Assembly (NCBI GenBank): GCA_032158295.1 | Contig: CM063243.1 | Coordinates: 13,980,931-14,044,930, forward strand | DNA length: 64,000 bases | Source: Pycnopodia helianthoides | Taxonomy: Eukaryota; Echinodermata; Asteroidea; Forcipulatida; Asteriidae | Direction of reading: 5' to 3' | In this document: in pieces, positions 1 through 12,151 of the stretch | Position numbering within the stretch: position 1 is the first letter of the stretch | Layout of the letters: each line of letters starts with the position of its first letter | Translations under genes and position numbers: made by a program | Notes under the pieces: generated by a model | What the model was told of the DNA's origin: nothing | The model's database searches: none | The model's input: the letters and a program-made list of their open reading frames with translations, nothing else

Positions 1-256
1 TTGTGAATTAAAACCGTTGGATGGGTCACCCTGGTTAAACATGCTTCAAATAAATAAATCACTGTAAATTTCCCTCACCGTATTTGAAAACAAAATTGTG
101 CAAATCGTTGTAATGATGATAACCCCACTTACTATGAGCACGGTGATTTTTCATTTAGTGTTTCTACTTTCCATATTACATAATAGTATATTTATTCCAT
201 TGTTATTGGTCAATAATTATTTTCTTCTTTTTTTTCCTTTGTCTTTTTTTTTTCAG

Positions 257-325
257 AACAAGAGAAAGAAGCAGAATCAAGATAGCGGAAAAGCAGCAAA
301 GAAATACAAAGAGTTTAAATTCTAA
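257..325 (+). CDS. Candidate 3'-terminal coding exon of a gene starting left of the window
   Basis: A long pyrimidine tract ends in TTTCAG at 256. It is followed by a frame reading NKRKKQNQDSGKAAKKYKEF, then KF and TAA. The lysine-rich basic tail resembles the C-terminus of a nuclear or nucleolar protein. An AATAAA lies about 140 bases downstream. The incoming phase is unknown and the other two frames are also partly open, so the reading is a best choice. No family is recognised. Confidence 0.45.
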   Translation, partial: NKRKKQNQDSGKAAKKYKEFKF

Positions 326-467
326 AAACAGTCATGGATCGTATTTTGTAATTTCTTTTTTCAATAGAGGTTAGGAGAGGTTTTTTTTGCGCCATCTCCC
401 CCCCCCCCCTATGTAAAAGTCATCTGGGTAAATAGATGAATGCTGGGCGAACAATATTTCCTCAAAA

Positions 468-473
468 AATAAA
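468..473 (+). terminator. AATAAA polyadenylation signal candidate
   Basis: AATAAA follows the TAA of the candidate terminal exon by about 140 bases, a normal short 3' UTR spacing. Confidence 0.4.
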
Positions 474-915
474 ATTTCAAACCCGTATGGAGAGGGGAAA
501 TGTATAGTTTAGGGGAACTGATCTTTTCTGTGTTTCACATTGGTCAACGATATGGGAAAGGTGTCATTCAGACTATCTTGGTTTCTGTTGAAATAATTAA
601 ATTTAAAAGTAAAAATTGGGATTCAAAGGTCTTATTTAGGAGCAAGACGGCCATCTTCCTTCGCTGTGTCTTGTATGTATAAAGTGGTAAACCACTTTGA
701 TTAAGTACTCTCAAGCCTTCAAACTGCCTCTAGCAACCGGGCAAGCTCAGTAGTCTAGTGCTGAGACATCTGTTCTAGAATGGGTTTGATTCTCACCCTG
801 AGTAATATGCCTGTGGATTTTTTTTTTAACCGGACTCGGGGGGGGGGGGGTACTCCGGGGAAATGTGTACAAGGTAAATAGTATTCTTGATCCTCCATGC
901 AAATTTAACCTCTCT
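474..915. other. Intergenic, no gene seen
   Basis: AT-rich sequence with short poly-T and poly-G tracts (poly-G near 838-850). No convincing exon on either strand. Confidence 0.6.
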
Positions 916-1250
916 TTAAAGGCACAGTACACATTTGGTAATGACTCTGAAAATTAATGGCAATATAAACTTACTTGGTAAGAAGTACAGCAGCCTTGGG
1001 TAGTGTAATAAATTTTGAGACACTTTTAACTTCGAAGTACTACGGTTGTGGAAAATATGTCACTTTTTATTCCCCAAAATATCAATCTGGACTGTGTATT
1101 CCTATGGGGAATATTCTTCCTGCGTGGAAATATTCGCTCCGGTTTTTGAAGTGAAATTTTCACAGGTTAGTTTTATTGTGTGTACCTACATTTATATAGG
1201 ATTAACACAGTCAGTAGGCTCCAATTACCAAACGTGTACTGTGCCTTTAA
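916..1250 (+). mobile_element. MITE with TTAAAGGCACAGTACAC terminal inverted repeats
   Basis: The left end TTAAAGGCACAGTACACAT and the right end ACGTGTACTGTGCCTTTAA are inverted repeats of about 25 bp, and TTAA occurs at both edges. A diverged, right-truncated copy is at 56879-57250. The element has no coding capacity. TTAA termini fit a piggyBac-type target duplication, but the superfamily is not proved. Confidence 0.85.
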
Positions 1251-2326
1251 CCTCTTTTGGCATATTTAACCTCTATTACTTTTAAGCAGTTCGAGCCATC
1301 GTACCTCCCTTTCATTTACTATGGGGAAGGTTTTTATAATATGTCTGTGATTTTGTTAGACTGTTTTGGGTGTTGTTGTTTTTTTAGTTTAGCTGTGGAT
1401 TTATTGGTTCTATCATTGTACAGGTATCTCCTTCGTTGCCTTGCACCCAAAGTCATATATCATCAGGATGCCAGTTTTCCAGGCAATTACCGAAATTCTG
1501 GCTTTTTGATATTTTGGGTGTCAAATAGACGTGTCAAATCAGATATGATATGAATGCACCCGGACAAAAAACACGAGTAGACTTCGAAATGTGATCTTCA
1601 GTATATCACCGTGTAGTTTGTATATTGTATTGTGCGGCAGATACCAATGATTTGTTAAAAGCTGCTGGTGTAAAAGTCTGTAGTGAAAAATATCTAAACT
1701 TTGCGGACATGCACTTTCATAACTTTTGAAGTACTTTCCGCGTGTATTTGGACGTGCAAATATCGCAAAACAACTGGAACGCAAACTACCGAGATAACAC
1801 ACACGCTATACACATCGCGCTAGTGATTTGCGATCCATGCTTGCAGCTTGCAGCTCAAGCATGCATGCAGCGCACGGGCGTAGCTTTGTGAGCTAGCGCT
1901 ATAGCGTGCGCGGCAGCTGAAGCTAAGCGAAATTCTACGCACAGCTATAGTTTAGCTAGCTGTGTTCGAACGTTCATCACCACCGCTATAACGGGACTTT
2001 TTCCGGCCCTAGAGACAATTGCCACTGGCATCCCTGTATCATGTATAAAGAATGAATCCTTAAGCTTGGTTTCCACTCCTGTAGATGTACATGTAATACC
2101 CAGGGGGCTGAGGTTTTTTTTTTATCAAATAAATAAATGGTCTATTGTTTTCCCCCTGGCACTCTGGCAGTTTAGTGCCCAGTTTTTGTGAGGTCGTGAA
2201 CAAATTCTGCTAAGGGCAGACAAATCTGGCCTAAGAGGAATAACTCATTATCCATAATGCTTTTTTGATTCGTAATATTGTTATGCACCCAAGCATGATA
2301 TTCCTCATACTTTCAATCTGATTCCA
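1251..2326. other. Intergenic, no gene seen
   Basis: No supported exon. Positions 1800-1985 hold a GC-richer stretch dense in AGCT, GCGC and CATGC words, with imperfect self-complementarity, possibly an old foldback element. Confidence 0.5.
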
Positions 2327-2498
2327 GGGCCCAATTTCATAGAACTGCTTAAGCACAAAAAGTAGCTAAGCACAACAAAAGTTACGCTTACCAAAAGAAG
2401 GTTACCAGCCAAATTGCCTTGTCACATGCCTGTTTTTGGCTAGGCTGAAAATTGTTAAGCAATATTTGACGCTTAGGCAGCTCTTTGAAGTTGGGCCC
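2327..2498. mobile_element. Foldback element, GGGCCCAATTTCATA family
   Basis: It starts GGGCCCAATTTCATAGA and ends in the diverged inverse before GGGCCC. Between them are GCTTAAGCAC words in both orientations. Related copies lie at 26794, 40292 and 59550. Confidence 0.8.
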
Positions 2499-4274
2499 TG
2501 GTTTGTTTATTTTGTTTTCCCCCTATAAAAATCGGGGAAATTGTTAGTAAGCCTATCAAAATCTACATTACAATGTATATAGGTCAGCTCTTTTTCTGAT
2601 TGAAAAGATTTCTACTTTTCCCAAGGGCAAAACGTCATGGCTGACACTACATGCAATGGTTCCCTCTGTAAATGTCATGCTTTACCAAGGTGATAATTTC
2701 CACCCAAACAGCAGCTGTATGAAACCTGCCCATAGGTTCCTCAATAGACCCTTTTGTTTTGAGTTCACAAAAGAAAGGCACAAACGCCTGTGTGTTTGTG
2801 TGTTTCATCTCAACTTACTAGGGTTCCCCTTTTACAATTGGATATGTCTCGCTTGTATAATTAGCATGTCGAAAACGTTCAATCGCCGTTTGCCGTAATA
2901 AATTGCGAGAAGCGTTCAGTTACATTTCGGTTTTTAATCAATCCAATTAGGAACTCTCGATGGGAACTCCCTTGTTGTGACACTGTGCACATGTTTGTTT
3001 CTGCTTGTTTCGGTGGCCTAAATAATGTAAGTTTCGGGGAACTTTCGAGAAAGTGGCAGTATTTCCGATTAAGAAACCTTTCTGTATTTGCGTCTATCAT
3101 GACAGAACGCTGAACCATGACTACAGAGTTTGCTTTGGAACACGTTGATGTATGTGACTGTAATGCACCAATAATGTACCGTCTGAATGAGCTGGTGTGA
3201 AATAAAAATGATGTTTAATAGCTACACACACGAATTGGTAATTTGAACAACTGTTTAAAAAAGCTGGTTGTCTGCACGAGTGTTTCATGACCTATGAACT
3301 CCTGCGTGGGTTGCACACGTAGTTGTTTGAAGAGAAACACAAATTCACAGTCTGTGTATTTTCTACGAGGAAACGTATAATTTCTGTTGGTTAATTTCGA
3401 AGCGCGGGAAAGAAAAAAACGCCCGGAACAAATAGTGCGTCAGAGTATTTGGCTATTAAGCCGCAAGTAACCCGCTGACATGCAACGTTGGGTTTTGCAA
3501 CTACTCAGGTTTTGTTGCTGGTATTGGCTTGCACGGGCAGTCAATTAATCATTTTCAAATTTTCGGGTAAAATGTATGTCAGTTTTCAACTGTTTATAAT
3601 GAATACATCTTTCTCGTGTCCGTATATAGGTGAAGCCATTCCGTGCGCTCGATTTGACTCTGAGTGTGTATCTAGAAACGGCTCATTTAGCTTGCCGAGC
3701 CCTTTAAACTAAATGCCTGGTTTGGTTTCCAATGAGAACAAAACAAAAACCACACAATGCAGGCGCAGCTGACAATGTTACGAGTTGTTGAAACACCATG
3801 TGAAATACAGTGTCACGGTTGGCATGCATTTTTTGGACCACAATGGAACCCGGATCTGGCGGAGACTGTCTTTAAATGTTTATAGTTTTGTGATTATTGG
3901 TGTATTAAAAATGCAAATGTGGCGGCCAAAAAGCCGAATTGCAGATACATACAGAGAATAAAAATACTACAGCCTTTAAAATTCCTAAAACTACACAAGG
4001 AAACAGGTGTACAAAATACAAACACAAAACCAAAAAGGTACAGATAATAACAATAAAAGTGCTAAAATCGGACTTGGCTACGATATCTTCAAAGTGTGAC
4101 ACTCGTGTTGCGTCATTTTGGCAAGTTGCTAGAACCATCCCGGATCCTTGGGGAGTGAGTTTCCCTGCGCTGTATGCGCACCAGCAAATCAAATCCATTC
4201 AAGTTGGAACCACCACTGCTCTTTGGGTGTCCATTTTACTCCTGGACGAAGAGGAGTAATTATGGATATTGTCT
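2499..4274. other. Intergenic, no gene seen
   Basis: Only short open frames. One near 3488-3712 has a hydrophobic start but no ATG and no family match. No clear repeat structure was noticed. Confidence 0.5.
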
Positions 4275-4570
4275 TACTCAAGGATGGTGGTTTAGTCATC
4301 GGGGTGTAGGTTCGGATCCCGGAGGTGACACCTGGTGTCCTTAAGAAAATGTTGCTTTTACTAGTATTGCTTCTCCTAACCCAGGGGTATAAATGGGTTC
4401 CTGCAAAAGGGTTCCTGCAAGAGGTTGATATTGTGTTTGAAAAAGCCTTCGGAGCGCCACGGCAGCTCGGGGCTGTATACTCCCCAGGGAGCAGAGAAAA
4501 ATATAAACAGGAATGTTATTGGCCGCAATGACCAGGGCACTAATGTAAATCATATTGGATACGTTTGCAA
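4275..4570 (+). mobile_element. SINE-like repeat sharing a body with the 50.2 kb copy
   Basis: A degenerate B-box-like GGTTCGGATCCCGG is followed by a body also found at 50330-50560, including ATAAATGGGT, GAGGTTGATATTGTGTTTG, CTGTATACTCCCCAGGGAG and CCAGGGCACTAATGT. The promoter half is decayed. Confidence 0.7.
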
Positions 4571-7211
4571 AATGCACTCATTGTCATTATCAAGGATACA
4601 GGTGGGATTCGAACCCACACTGTGATGAACTTACCACCGCCATGACCAATTTGTCACGAGAAACTGTTTCGCCTGAAACTCTGCCTTGTGTGGGAAATTA
4701 CTCCCTTTAGCACTCGGTTTGTATTTTGGGATAGTCGAAAGAGTCACGTTTATTATGAAAATGCACAGAACCCCTTCACATAAACCGCTTTTTTGTTGTT
4801 TTCTCGAAAACGTTACCACCCAATTTGGATGAGTATTTCTTAGGTCCGATGTGTGTTGTTGTTTCAAGTGGAAACTAGAGGATGATTGAGTTCACTCCTC
4901 AAAAACAGCACTGCGCCATACCTCTAAAAGGTACGATTGTGACTAACATGGTCACTCGTCTTAATTTTAGTGTATCTTTGATTTCAGTGACGGTACATGA
5001 AAGCAGCTGCCTTGCATAACATTATAGAATATTCAGTATTAATCTACCGTATAATAGAGGCCTCGTGTGGAGTTGCAGTGTATTTTTTTATATTAATTAT
5101 AATTAGGGAGACATGTGGCTGGGCCCGGTCGTTTCATGCCAGACGACTTAATTAGTATGCGTCTGTTGAATGTGGTCGTAATCAGAATTGATGACTTTTT
5201 GTTTGCCAATCTCCATGGATATCGTGCTACCACTCAAGATCAGAGGGGATTTTGTAAAATCGGGTCAAGGCTCTGAACCGTTGGTGATTGTTGCAATGGA
5301 AAGTTTTCAATGCTCAGCCACTATTGATGGCTAATGTTTGTTAGACCACTTGATGGAACGGTTCATTGTGTTCACCGGACACAGTGCTATCGCCTGAAAC
5401 ACCACGGGAACATTGCCCTCAAAAGACGCATCTCCTTTTGACGATTATAGCTTCAAACGAAATGAAGTAGTTTATGAACGGGCTCGCAATAAGAATTTGA
5501 TTGTCCATAACTGACAGAGACTGCAAAACAAAACATAAACAGAATCGTGAACGCTTCCTTCGATAAATTTAATATGAGTGTGTGTGCGTGTGTGAGGTTT
5601 TTGTTTTTTAATAGCAATACATCAATAAATCCGCAAAGGATATACACGAAGTCCGATATGAACGAAATTGGATAATTATTGAAGTGATGTGCGTATTAAG
5701 TTACGGAATTGAAATTGGACGTCACATCGACAAGAGTTTCCTCATTTTAGAATTTTGAAAAACTCCGTGAATCGGAGTTTGCTGTTTTCTAATTTATACG
5801 AAATCTTATCCTAAAATGGATTTGTTTGTTTAATATAAAGGCCTAGGCCTATATATCAACATTGGCGAGTATGGGATCCCCCTCCCCCAAAAAATAAAAT
5901 AAAAAATACAAAAAATCCAAGCGATTAGTTTCGTTTTGGGAGTGTCTTGACCCGTCATAAGTCTGATCAAAGTGAACCCGGAAAGTCATTCACATATAAT
6001 CATTTTCTTTTGAAAAAGACTGCCACTGCCTTTGAAGGAGTGTACATTGGGTACAGGGCGGCTGAACAAGCCAAGGGACGGAGATCGAAAAGAAAAACCT
6101 ATGTGTGATTGCTGGGGTTTTTTTATTCTGAAAGTTTACCGAGTTGTCCTGATGGGGACTATTTCCGTCTCCTGAAACTACAATGCTGGTAACGTCAACA
6201 TATAACCAAGCACATTTCTACCAGCTCAGTATTTTCAGAAGGAATAAAAACAACTCCTAAGCACAAAGGAAGGGGGGGTTGTTCAGAATGCTGGAAGTGG
6301 GGCACTCAAAATGGGGTTGGCTTGGGGTGAGGACGTGTGTTGCACAATACCGAATGGGCTGTGCGGGAGCGCTCACTACACCGTGGTATACTCCAACATC
6401 AAACAGCGGCAGCAGCTGTGTCTGGCGGTCCTTTTCCGGCCATTGTTAGCAAGATAGGTATGTGTATTAAATCATGTCCCGGTTTGATCACTTTTCATGT
6501 TTCAACTGTTCCACTGCCCTCTGTTATTTTCGTAAAAATAATGTTAACGGTTTTCTCCCGGACGAACATGATCACCGGACAAAGTTGAACAAAATCAGCA
6601 AGATTTAGGGAGTTGTCGAATATTTTATCACGCATAAATTGGGGGTAACCCTACAGTTTGCATCCGCACAAAAAAACTTGGAGGGGGTTAGGCTGTGTAG
6701 ACTAAACAAAACAAGAAAGATAAATAACATGCCAAATGTTTGTGTTAACAAACCACGAACTTTGTTCGTCACAATGTCACTTTCTTTTTTGTACAAAACA
6801 ACAAAATAGTTGGATTCCAAAGCACATCTCAAGAACTTATACATAACACTGGTCATAAAAGGATTGGGACATAATATTAGGAAAGAAGAAACAATTTTAC
6901 GTGGAGTCCACTAATACCGTCCTTTTAGCAAGCGATGATTCGTTTGAGCCTGCAGTCGATCATTTTAGAGTAATTTCGTTTTTGTTTTAACATTATTTTA
7001 AATTTAGTTAGGCCTAAACTGCGAGAGGCGTAGGCCTAATGATGTAAGAACATGCTCAGTCAGACATGATTACTACAAGTATTTGTTCTTCTTTTGATTA
7101 AATAAATGAAATTAATCTTTGAAAAAGATGCTACCAGAGTCGAGACGTGAGGCCATAACAGTTGTTTTGTGTCACCACAATTCCTTTGCGTCCAAACTCT
7201 CACTCACATAA
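4571..7211. other. Intergenic, no gene seen
   Basis: At 4600-4625 there is a fragment GTGGGATTCGAACCCACAC, like an inverted tRNA T-arm. The region 6340-6460 is GC-richer and ends in a donor-like GATAG|GTATGTG on +, but I could not support a protein. Nothing else was noticed. Confidence 0.45.
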
Positions 7212-7292
7212 TGAATTTAATCAGGAGGTCGTTGGTTCGAATCCCGTTCTAGTCAATTTGTTTTGGTTCATCCCCAAATTATTTAAAATTGA
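7212..7292 (+). mobile_element. Partial copy of the tRNA-like TIR family
   Basis: It holds the 3' half of the tRNA-like module (GGAGGTCGTTGGTTCGAATC, TCTAGTCAATTT) and the start of the following segment (GGTTCATCCCCAAAT). The 5' half is absent. Confidence 0.65.
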
Positions 7293-8500
7293 ACTTGTAT
7301 AAAGAAAGTGACAATCAGAACAGTGTATTTGTGTATTGATCAGTATATTTGTCTTCATTGCAATTTGCCGAGCTGTTGCACGCGGGAATGGTTTCACAAA
7401 CGAAAAACAGATTAATATACGCACAATGGTCATCACAATGTTGGTATATCTGTATTTTGATGTTGAAAATCAACATATCGTTAGTTCTGGCCCATCAAAT
7501 CACTCAAATTACCACTAACAATAGTCTCATTTTTTCCCCAACAAATGCAGTACCAACAATCCGGTTACATACATAGGCTAAAAGTAAATTTATTGTTCTT
7601 TAAAAAAAATGAAATATTACTGAGAAGACGATTGACTTATCATCTGAAACTGAGTTCACGGTTAATTAGTTTCTCATCACGTGACAGCCACCAGCTGTCC
7701 GATTCTTTACAGTCCTGATACAAAAAGGGGCTGAACTATTTGATTTCGCCTTTTCTCAGCCTCAGTTAGATTGACGCGAGCTTGTTGTAGGAAAGCAAGA
7801 TAACTGCATCGTGATTATAAAATCTTTACACTTGAAGTGGTTGACTTTCATTTCTAAGTAAATGGAACCCGGCTACAGATCACCAGTCCGTCAAATACTG
7901 GCTACGGCCTGACGATAGACGCTAGGACACCAGACGCAACGATTACACACGCCGTGTAAACAGCATGGTCAGCTCCACCTGGACAGGACAGCAAACAAAA
8001 AGAGGACAAACCTGAATATTGTGGAATATGTGGTTATGTCTGAGTTACTACGCAAAGTTTGGTAGTTGAATATGACTCATTGGCCCATGGAGGAAATGTG
8101 AGCAGGTTCTTCTTCTCTTATAGCACTTCAACTTTGGGCGCAGGTTGAGCATTTTATGCTTGGTTTTGGTTGGGGGGTACACTTTGACATTCCATCTATT
8201 AAACTCTTAAATGGGGGGGGGGGGGTATTGTAATATAAGCCCTACTTTTGTCTCGGTAAATTTTTGTTTTTGGGGGGGCGACATTATCAGAGAAAACAAA
8301 CAATAATGATTAATCGTATGTAGTCATTTTACTTTTACAACCTCTCGATTCAATAACATGGAGACAAAAGATGACTTTGTCGTTCTCATTATTTTACAAG
8401 AAACTTGCCACTTTGCCCTATATGTAAAGATTAATATTACTCTCATACGAAACAAGACCTTAACATGCAATGTGACGCATGGTTTATATCAATATGATCA
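7293..8500. other. Intergenic or intron, no gene seen
   Basis: No supported exon on either strand. Poly-G tracts near 8215-8225 and 8272. If the 8501-8707 exon is real, this may be its first intron. Confidence 0.4.
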
Positions 8501-8707
8501 CTAAAGAGATGTTTTTACGAATGAGATAAATCCATTCCTAATGGAAAGTGTCGACCTACTGGGAGTGGTGGTATTTTCGTTGGGCGCCGTTGGGGCATCG
8601 GGCTCTGATGTAGTCGCCCGGGCGGCGGTGCTAGGCCCGTCAGAGCTGGTCTGACAAAGTACGTGCTGAAAAAACACCATGCAGAACATCGCAACAATGA
8701 ACGCCAT
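8501..8707 (-). CDS. Candidate first exon of a secreted, mucin-like protein
   Basis: The frame opens MAFIVAMFCMVFFQHVLCQ, a textbook signal peptide with a short hydrophobic core and a cysteine/glutamine cleavage region. It is followed by a Thr/Ser/Pro/Ala-rich segment (TSSDGPSTAARATTSEPDAP, NENTTTPSRST) typical of O-glycosylated linkers, with an N-x-T site. The segment is GC-richer than its surroundings, as coding DNA would be. The frame stops at 8501. A real exon could end earlier, at GTAAAA (after ISF) or GTAGGT. No downstream exon was found, so the product is unknown. Confidence 0.4.
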   Translation of the reverse strand: MAFIVAMFCMVFFQHVLCQTSSDGPSTAARATTSEPDAPTAPNENTTTPSRSTLSIRNGFISFVKTSL

Positions 8708-10937
8708 AACCTATACCAACACAGCAAAAAATATGTTATCATTGAAACACTTTGCAGTGTTGACAGTTTCGTTTTCTCAACAGTTTCACTGAGACTGTTA
8801 AACCCAGCATGCGAAGATATTTTAACCACAGAAACTCAAAGCTATTCAGCACGTTATGTTGTTTCCGGGTAAATTTTGCAATCAAATAGATTTATATGGT
8901 GACCTAATTTCAACCGGTGCATAAGTTTACATGTTGGCCTAATACTACGTAGGATACGGACGCTATATTGACGGTTCGAGGTTCTTGCCAAAATGTTCTA
9001 AATTCAACAAGACAACTTCAACCACTGGTTGAGAGATAGGACCCACAGTCTATGCTTCAACACAGCAAACATACATGAAAGACTTATACTAAGTATCAAA
9101 AACAATCGGCAACTTTCATTTTCAATCTTAAAACTTTTAAAAGTCTAGTCCTAAGAGGAAAGACAGTTGTTTTATTTATTCAATTCTGATTTGCTGTATG
9201 ATGAAATTGAAAACAAAGAAGCTTCTAAAACGCCATTGTAGGTGTTATAAACACCTTTTTCCCATTCAAAAACTTGAGCAAACATGCCCAATTTCAATTG
9301 AACGGACACAAGTTGGGTTTATCGATAATTGGACGGTTTGAATTTAGGTTTTCGTCCGAAACAAAAGAAACAATCATGTACCATAGTTTTCAAAACAAAA
9401 CAAAAGCAAAAGCGATCGACATTTTGCGCATTTCTAATAGGCCCTACCATAAATTATTTGTTTTTATTTTTTCCTTGGGGGGAGGACCTTTCTGTTTTCG
9501 CCTAAGCAATTAGTTACATTTTACAAAATAACAGGTAAAACCGTTGAGAACCGTTTTATTTTAAACAAAAAAGGGTTTCCTTCAGAAGAAGAAATAAATG
9601 GTGAACCATTATACTAGTATACGACATAAAACAAGAACAGTATTCGTCAATCCGCACATAGCTTTAAGTTCACAATATCGATTTCTGGTGCCTGTTCATG
9701 GGGGGGGGGGGGGTACAACACAACATTACTAACCGTCTTCATGATGATATGTTGGTGTAGCTCTTCTTATCCTATAGATGCCTAGCAAACAAACGTATTT
9801 CCTCGTAGCTGGACGGACCTGTGTAGGTTTGTTATAGTTGATCTCTCCCGGAGCGAATGATGCCCCGACGCTTCAAACCCGCCCTTTTATTCAGACGGCC
9901 AGTTATTACTGTGCTCACGCCCTCATGCATGTGAAATTTAAGCTGTTATTATTGTTGTGTGACGCTCATAAAAATATCATGTTAGTGCTACGCGGTACAT
10001 AGTTGCAGATTAGTCATTCTCAACCATAATTACATCAGGAGAACATTGAAATGTTTCACATTGAGTGCTTTAAATTAAATGGGAATACGGTTAACGTCTA
10101 CACGGCACAGCATAATTATGTAATTTGGACAAAACTGCAGTTATTTGATTCTTGAATACTTGTCATTTCTGTCCATCCAAATATTGCTTAGTGTAGTTGT
10201 CAATTATTTAGCAGATGACTCTTTTTCCATAAAGAAAATGGGCCCACCCAATCAGTTGTTCAGCATTTTTAACTTAGGGAGTCAACATTTTCTGCAAGTA
10301 AAAAAGTTGGAGACTTGGTCATTGTTGTCACTTGCAGATGCACACAAGGTACAGTGTCAACATTCTAAAACATGTTCAACGAACAGACAAACCCTCTTGC
10401 TAAAACAACGGACCCAACTTTTGTTCGGTCAGAGGAAAACACACTGTAATTGATTCAATCCTATGGTAAAATACAAAGCAGCTTGTTATCTTGGATGTGG
10501 CACTTATGGGGTTCCGTACATTTCCATAACGCATTCTCGGTGTTATTTTTTCTCTGGAAATACAAGCCCCGTTCTGAGATGTCGAGTTCACATCCGTTTG
10601 ACTCGTGCGGTCGTAGTAAACCCTATCGGATAACCGCGTGTGAATGCACAACTGCCCACCGTGACCCAATTTCGTCAAAACAGTTTGAAATGCAATCAGC
10701 CCTTTCCCCTCAAGCGCACCTTTATCTATCAAAATCGCAGATCGTACGTGTCATTATTTATACGAGTCATTTTGATCGTCCCAGAGCATTTCAAGAGAGG
10801 ATTTTTTTCCCTTCAGACTGTTATAATAAGATGCATTTTGTGGGCGTGTGATATTAACATTTTTTGTATGCCAGCTAACCGTAGAATGGCATGGGTCCAA
10901 AGTTCGTCTTCAGACTAGAGACATCTGCTTTGAGTTG
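8708..10937. other. Intergenic, no gene seen
   Basis: A poly-G tract lies at about 9700-9713. The longest frame (10450-10851, +) has no family signature and overlaps an equally long opposite frame, so it is not called. Confidence 0.45.
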
Positions 10938-11082
10938 TATTTTGCAGTTATTTGACATAAAATCTACATGGCAATAGATTTTATGTAAAATAACTGCAAT
11001 GAATCTATATGGCAATAGATTTTATGTAAAATAACTGCAATGAATCTATATGGCAATAGATTTTATGTAAAATAACTGCAAT
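10938..11082. repeat. Inverted repeat followed by three 41-bp tandem units
   Basis: The left arm TTGCAGTTATTTGACATAAA is the near complement of the arm TTTTATGTAAAATAACTGCA. The right arm is then repeated at a 41-bp period (GGCAATAGATTTTATG at 10970, 11011 and 11052), so the left arm can pair with any of three right arms. Confidence 0.9.
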
Positions 11083-11667
11083 GTATTGTTTTAACCCAGT
11101 TTAATATACGCCCATTTGATTATTCATCTTATAAGTAAATATATCAACTGTCTGTTTATTGCAGATGGTTTAATTTGTTTAAGTCGCTCTATTTTATATT
11201 TCTATTTCATTCAACTTTGGAATGGATTTTGACATTTAAATTTTCCATTGATTTCTTCTACTTATTCATATTTATATTGGGGACGGGATCCCAAATTTTA
11301 TTTTAAGTTCCAATCCACTGATTATTGGTTTTATATCTTTTGGTTTTGCCAGTGATGATTTAATAAATTATATATATTTCAAAAAAATTGAAGTTAAATT
11401 GACTCCTATCAATTGTTTTCCACCAAAAGGCTTAGCTTTCCTTTATTATTTTATTTTTTTTAAACATTGCTGATGAATTCACACTGTTGTGGCAATTCCT
11501 TCATTTTGTATGATACATTGACAAGAAGAACCGAAATCAGGGATAGGTTGATATTTGCTCATGATAATTACAAATCTCAATATATAAAGTCGTACTAGAT
11601 CCATTTTTATATGCCTTCATTTTATTGTTATTCCAGTAAAGAGTGATTCTAGACATTTCTATTGTTG
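11083..11667. other. Intergenic, no gene seen
   Basis: Very AT-rich sequence without exon signals. Confidence 0.5.
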
Positions 11668-11945
11668 ATAAACAAACCGCGCTGGTTGTGGCATGGACGG
11701 CCGAATGTTAGCAAAACATTCAATCGCGGGTACAGATGTTGTGACCAAATTCAACATTTCTGCAAACTTTCAATAACAAAAATATACATCTTATGATTGG
11801 TTGCTTTGTTTCCAACAAATTCAACACCATTCTTGAATAATTGTGTTACATTGTTACAAACTGTGGCTATCCGTTTTTGCTTTGCATTGATGGTTCCCCA
11901 TAGTTTTTCCAACCTTTGGCTGTGACGTTGCAAAAGAAAGGTCTA
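11668..11945 (-). mobile_element. Unclassified interspersed repeat, inverse copy of 57590-57880
   Basis: Shared blocks in opposite orientation include AACAAACCG, AATGTTAGCAAAACATTCAA, CAGATGTTGTGA, AATTCAACAT, TTGTTACAAACTGTGGCT and CCATAGTTTTCCAACC. The two copies are diverged. Each has fragments of a frame but no intact ORF; it may be a remnant of a coding transposon. Confidence 0.75.
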
Positions 11946-12019
11946 TATTGTTTGATAATACTTACTTTTGTATGTAGTCGATTACAATTTTTCCCTTGTG
12001 GGGGGTTATTATTAAGTTG

Positions 12020-12151
12020 AATCTGTTTATCTATCTAGCGGTCTATCTGTCTTTTGATAAATCTGTAGCTCAATCTGTCTATTTATTTAAATCTCTGTCT
12101 TTATACTTATTTATCTACAGTATCTATATGTTGGTCTGTCTGTCTATTAAT
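12020..12151. repeat. Degenerate TCTA/TCTG microsatellite
   Basis: Repeated TCTATCTA, TCTGTCT and TTTATTTA words. It forms the target into which the next element inserted. Confidence 0.75.

Noticed and set aside
6331..6462. Possible exon on either strand with a GTATGTG donor
   Set aside because: The plus frame has no ATG (a GTG opens it), and the minus ATG frame stops after 14 residues. Not enough to call.
10450..10851. 133-residue plus-strand frame
   Set aside because: No recognisable motif, and an equally long opposite frame overlaps it.
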